Under the pieces are notes generated by a model. The model was given only the letters and a program-made list of their open reading frames with translations, was not told the origin of the DNA and searched no databases. Of a DNA stretch of 35,698 bases, positions 34,575-35,698 are shown in pieces (position 1 is the first letter of the stretch; the number at the start of each line of letters is the position of its first letter). The translations under genes and the position numbers were made by a program. The DNA is from an uncultured SAR86 cluster bacterium (GTDB lineage: Bacteria; Pseudomonadota; Gammaproteobacteria; Magnimaribacterales; D2472), in the NCBI GenBank assembly GCA_902517425.1, contig CABYCI010000008.1, forward strand, positions 1-35,698. Reading direction: 5' to 3'.

Positions 34575-35698
34575 TTAAGATAGGTATTTATCAAGTTGTC
34601 TTAGATATCTGGATGGATCTTTTGGTGAGCCGCCCTCAGCAATTAAAGCGTAATCATATAAAAAATCTACAAATAAATTAAATTGCTTGCCTTTCATGTC
34701 TTTAAGTTTTTTAAGTAACTTATGTTTCATATTAATCTCAAAAATAGGTTTAGATTCTCCAAAATTTTGACCTGAAGCTTCTAGAATTTTTCTAAGTTGA
34801 GCGCCTGGCTCATTCTGTGGAAGAATTAAACAAGAAGCTGAGTCTATTAATCTCTCACTAATTAATACATCAGAAACTCTATCACTTAGGTGGTTTTTTA
34901 TTTTTTCGATAATATCTTTATCTTTATCATTAATTTTTATTTCTTCAGAATCTTTAGTATTTTCTTGTTTAGCTACATTTACTAATTGCTTGCCTTTATA
35001 TTCATGAATACTCGTCATTAACCATTCATCAATGCGATCGGTTAATAGCAGGACTTCAACTCCCTGAGATTTTAGCTTTTCTATATGTGGAGAATTCTTT
35101 GCTGCTTCGTATGTATCCGCAACACAAAAATAGATTTCCTCTTGTTCTTTTTTAATATTTTTGATGTATTCATCAAAAGATGTGGTTTCTTCATCACCTT
35201 CAAGATTTGATGAATTAAATAACATTAGTCCAGCTATAAGTTCCCTATTTTCAAAGTCTTCAGCTGGTCCCTCTTTAAGAACTAAACCATATTCGTTCCA
35301 AAACTCTTTGTATTTATTAAATGATTTTTCTTTAAGTTTTGTTAGTGCATCTAGAGTTCTTTTTGTTACAGCTTTTTTGATTGAATCTACTAATGGATTA
35401 TTTTGAAGTATTTCTCTCGAAACATTCAATGGAAGATCATTTGTATCAAGTATTCCTCTTAGAAATCTTAAATAAAGAGGTAAGAAATTAGAAGCATCAT
35501 CCATTATAAATACTCGCTGAACATATAATTTTAAGCCTCTTGGAGACTCTCTATTCCATAAATCAAAAGGTGGTTTTGATGGAATATACAAAAGATTGGT
35601 ATACTCATTTTTGCCTTCAACTTTGTTATGAATCCACTCAAGTGGATCATTCTGATCAAAACTGATGAATTTATAAAAATCTATATACTCTTGATTTT
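34575..35698 (-). CDS. htpG: Chaperone HtpG (Hsp90), N-terminus missing at window edge
   Basis: The bacterial Hsp90, an ATP-driven cytosolic chaperone. Only the middle and C-terminal domains are in the window. The ORF track starts at 35591, but that codon is an internal leucine (TTG). The same frame stays open to 35698 and reads FYKFISFDQNDPLEWIHNKV, EGKNEYTNLLYIPSKPP, as in other HtpG proteins. Also seen are RGLKLYVQRVFIMDD (middle domain), LPLNVSREILQ and the C-terminal helical dimerisation part ending near LRQLDKYLS. The ATPase domain lies beyond the edge. gpsA follows after 2 nt. Confidence 0.96.
   Translation of the reverse strand, partial: NQEYIDFYKFISFDQNDPLEWIHNKVEGKNEYTNLLYIPSKPPFDLWNRESPRGLKLYVQRVFIMDDASNFLPLYLRFLRGILDTNDLPLNVSREILQNNPLVDSIKKAVTKRTLDALTKLKEKSFNKYKEFWNEYGLVLKEGPAEDFENRELIAGLMLFNSSNLEGDEETTSFDEYIKNIKKEQEEIYFCVADTYEAAKNSPHIEKLKSQGVEVLLLTDRIDEWLMTSIHEYKGKQLVNVAKQENTKDSEEIKINDKDKDIIEKIKNHLSDRVSDVLISERLIDSASCLILPQNEPGAQLRKILEASGQNFGESKPIFEINMKHKLLKKLKDMKGKQFNLFVDFLYDYALIAEGGSPKDPSRYLRQLDKYLS

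Noticed and set aside
35589-35591. ORF-track start of htpG
   Set aside because: It is a TTG leucine codon within a conserved HtpG segment; the frame is open to the window end.

Overview
This window comes from an AT-rich gammaproteobacterium with very tight gene packing. It resembles streamlined, surface-ocean heterotrophs such as the SAR86 clade. That placement rests on low GC, two large TonB-dependent receptors, near-zero intergenic space and typical gammaproteobacterial gene order, and it is inference from style rather than a phylogenetic result. No transposase, integrase, prophage gene or CRISPR array was seen. There is no gene-free stretch longer than 300 bases. The longest gaps are 3431-3664 (receptor/fabI divergent promoter region), 28945-29121 (tRNA-His plus a divergent promoter region) and 32107-32353 (two tRNAs plus the folD upstream region).

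Left part (1-12.8 kb): an accessory, uptake-oriented region. It holds a small periplasmic TonB-C-domain protein, TonB-dependent receptor 1, fabI overlapping a METTL7-like methyltransferase gene, an exported AbgB-like M20 amidohydrolase, gamma-glutamyltranspeptidase, a DASS (SLC13-type) carboxylate symporter, and TonB-dependent receptor 2. The amidohydrolase, transpeptidase, symporter and receptor 2 could form a route that takes up and hydrolyses gamma-glutamyl or N-acyl-glutamate compounds outside the cytoplasm; this is a hypothesis.

Middle (12.8-29 kb): housekeeping blocks with conserved synteny. rnhA-dnaQ-gltX are divergent from gloB-mltD, which recalls the E. coli mltD/gloB/rnhA/dnaQ neighbourhood. 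The chain tRNA-His, tig, clpP, clpX, lon, hupB, ppiD matches the E. coli protein-quality-control order. It continues into oppA-oppB-oppC, which has no ATPase genes beside it.

Right part (29-35.7 kb): an NAD-type glutamate dehydrogenase, a glutathione-S-transferase-like gene, trhO (tRNA U34 hydroxylase) directly behind tRNA-Pro(UGG) and tRNA-Arg(UCU), folD, and an htpG-gpsA-DUF4389 operon whose htpG runs off the window edge.

Layout patterns: three of the four convergent gene pairs overlap at their stop codons, and the fourth is 4 bases apart. Strong intrinsic terminators were seen only after the two receptors and hupB. Several genes lack a Shine-Dalgarno sequence and have a -10-like hexamer right before the ATG, suggesting leaderless transcripts. 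Two protein genes start exactly 13 nt after the CCA of an upstream tRNA. Five start sites were adjusted relative to the ORF track: TonB receptor 1, gltX, gloB, trhO and the open-ended htpG.
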